DNA of 7,285 nt, taken from Mariprofundaceae bacterium (lineage in GTDB: Bacteria; Pseudomonadota; Zetaproteobacteria; Mariprofundales; Mariprofundaceae). Made by a program: the position numbers and the translations under genes. Positions within the stretch are counted from its first letter, which is position 1, and each line of letters opens with the position of its first letter. The stretch spans positions 1 to 7,285 of the forward strand of contig WSZY01000059.1 of assembly GCA_013139875.1 (NCBI GenBank), written 5' to 3'. A model generated the notes under the pieces. The model saw only the letters and a list, made by a program, of their open reading frames with translations. It did no database searches and was not told where the DNA came from. Positions 6,523 to 7,285 of this stretch are shown here, one piece after another.

Positions 6523-7003
6523 GGGCTCCTTCCATGACTATAGGTTCAGCTTTCGGTATGTAGTTTTCAATCGGAGCAAGTACGATTTTATCCAGATAGA
6601 TGTTTTGCGCGCAGACATCTTCAAGTGTAATGGTATCCAGCAAACGGTCGATATGCCTGCCCAGAGCGTGCCAGAGCTGATGGGTATCACAACGGCTTCC
6701 CTGATGACAACCGCGATCCGCATCCTCACAAAGAGTTGTCCGGATCGTCTCATTCACGGCTGTGATAATCTCAGATACAACAATATCGCTGGCCGGCTTG
6801 GCCAGTGTATAGCCACCGCCCGGCCCACGCACTGATTTAACCAGGCCTTCCTCACGCAGCCTTCTGAATAGCTGCTCCAGATAAGAGAGTGAAATAAACT
6901 GTCGTTCAGAAATTGATGCCAGTGTCACCGGCCCATGTTCACAGTTTTTATTCAGATCAACCATTGCAGAAACAGCGTAACGGCCTTTGCTGGTCAAGCG
7001 CAT
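6506..7003 (-). CDS. iscR: Rrf2-family Fe-S-sensing transcription regulator IscR
   Basis: IscR binds a [2Fe-2S] cluster. In the holo form it represses isc promoters through type 1 sites; holo or apo forms act at type 2 sites. The 165-residue protein starts MRLTSKGRYAVSAMVDL, the Rrf2 hallmark. The winged helix covers about 1-68, with the recognition helix near ISLSYLEQLFRRLR (37-50) and the wing at VRGPGGGYTLAKP (58-70). Cluster ligands are Cys92, Cys99, Cys105 and probably His108 (CDTH). The first spacing is CX6C, one residue longer than CX5C in E. coli. The start has a good Shine-Dalgarno (AGAGGTGA). The gene leads the operon with iscS and iscA and has a type 1 box in its own promoter, so autoregulation is expected. 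Confidence 0.93.
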   Translation of the reverse strand: MRLTSKGRYAVSAMVDLNKNCEHGPVTLASISERQFISLSYLEQLFRRLREEGLVKSVRGPGGGYTLAKPASDIVVSEIITAVNETIRTTLCEDADRGCHQGSRCDTHQLWHALGRHIDRLLDTITLEDVCAQNIYLDKIVLAPIENYIPKAEPIVMEGARATVS

Positions 7004-7047
7004 AACATCACCTCTCTTCGGGAAATACCCATGTAAGCAGACAGGAG

Positions 7048-7053
7048 ATTATA
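7048..7053 (-). promoter_or_regulatory. -10 element of the isc promoter
   Basis: A perfect TATAAT reads on the minus strand at 7053-7048, placing the transcription start near 7041 and a leader of about 38 nt before iscR. The best -35 candidate, TTGACT (7073-7068), is only 14 nt away instead of 16-18. The promoter may thus use an imperfect -35 or rely on other contacts. Confidence 0.65.
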
Positions 7054-7077
7054 TACCGCACTATATTAGTCAAGTAT
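7053..7077 (-). promoter_or_regulatory. Type 1 IscR-binding box
   Basis: Read on the minus strand, the 25-nt element starts ATACTTGACT and ends AGTGCGGTAT around an AATAT centre. Against the E. coli type 1 consensus (ATASYYGACT, R plus four free bases, AGTCRRSTAT) only two defined positions mismatch. It abuts the -10 element and covers the -35 region, the right place for repression by holo-IscR when Fe-S supply is sufficient. It would control iscR, iscS and iscA together. Confidence 0.8.
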
Positions 7078-7099
7078 AGATGTTTGTACTACCAACTCC

Positions 7100-7285
7100 C
7101 TAAATGCCACCGCCACCCAGAAAACGATCAAGTTTCTCATGCTCTCTCTTCATATCTTCGGAAAGCTGAGTGTCAGCCTTCGACTCCTTGCCGGAAGCAT
7201 CAGGATGGAGTCGATCAGCCCGTTCATCCAAATCGTCCACAAGCTGCAGTACATGCTTTATTGCCTCAGCGACAGGGTTTGGCAT
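7100..7285 (-). CDS. Small acidic hypothetical protein
   Basis: I do not recognise this product. The frame encodes at least 61 residues and its first visible codon is an ATG at the very edge (7285-7283), so the true start may lie outside. It is rich in charged residues (VDDLDERADRL at 16-26, EDMKREHEKLDRF at 43-55) and probably helical, without membrane segments or cysteines, and ends in the unusual tail FLGGGGI. It stops 23 nt before the IscR box of the next gene on the same strand. No terminator is visible between them, so read-through into the isc operon is possible. Codon use looks like that of its neighbours, which supports it being real. Confidence 0.55.
   Translation of the reverse strand: MPNPVAEAIKHVLQLVDDLDERADRLHPDASGKESKADTQLSEDMKREHEKLDRFLGGGGI

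Noticed and set aside
1..7285. CRISPR array, tRNA, rRNA or insertion sequence
   Set aside because: No regularly spaced repeats, cloverleaf-like stretches, transposase motifs or flanking terminal inverted repeats were found on reading both strands.

Overview
The window reads as chromosomal DNA of a Gram-negative proteobacterium with roughly balanced GC content. The basis is a lipoprotein signal peptide, an ExeA-type ATPase, near-consensus CRP-type operators and an isc cluster controlled by an IscR type 1 box. The mix of families would suit a gammaproteobacterium or a zetaproteobacterium such as Mariprofundus, but nothing in the sequence fixes the genus.

Layout. (1) Positions 1-282, minus strand: 5' part of a lipoprotein gene with an FG-GAP/VCBS-like calcium-loop repeat, running off the left edge. 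It has a good sigma70 promoter that leaves almost no leader. (2) Positions 283-548: divergent intergenic region holding three tandem CRP/FNR-family palindromes about two helical turns apart. (3) Positions 549-3733, plus strand: a tightly packed three-gene operon with 1-nt gaps. It encodes an ExeA/MshM-type AAA ATPase, a degenerate HD-GYP-like protein that has lost nearly all expected metal ligands, and a TPR-like protein with two cyclic-nucleotide-binding (CNB) domains and no DNA-binding domain. This is the least ordinary part of the window and looks like an uncharacterised signalling/ATPase module. (4) Positions 3820-4876, minus strand: a GcvR-like double-ACT protein followed by peptide deformylase (def), convergent with the operon. 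(5) Positions 5019-7003, minus strand: a compact iron-sulfur cluster operon, iscR-iscS-iscA, without iscU. Its promoter carries a type 1 IscR box, so holo-IscR probably represses it. (6) Positions 7100-7285, minus strand: a small acidic ORF of unknown function whose ATG is the last codon in the window.

How the parts work together. IscR senses Fe-S status and controls IscS (sulfur donor) and the A-type carrier; the scaffold must be encoded elsewhere. Peptide deformylase and the ACT regulator are housekeeping genes. For the ATPase/HD-GYP-like/CNB operon I infer that a CRP-family regulator controls transcription. The products may form a nucleotide-responsive complex acting on an ATPase of the kind linked to secretion or pili, but nothing in the window names the target.
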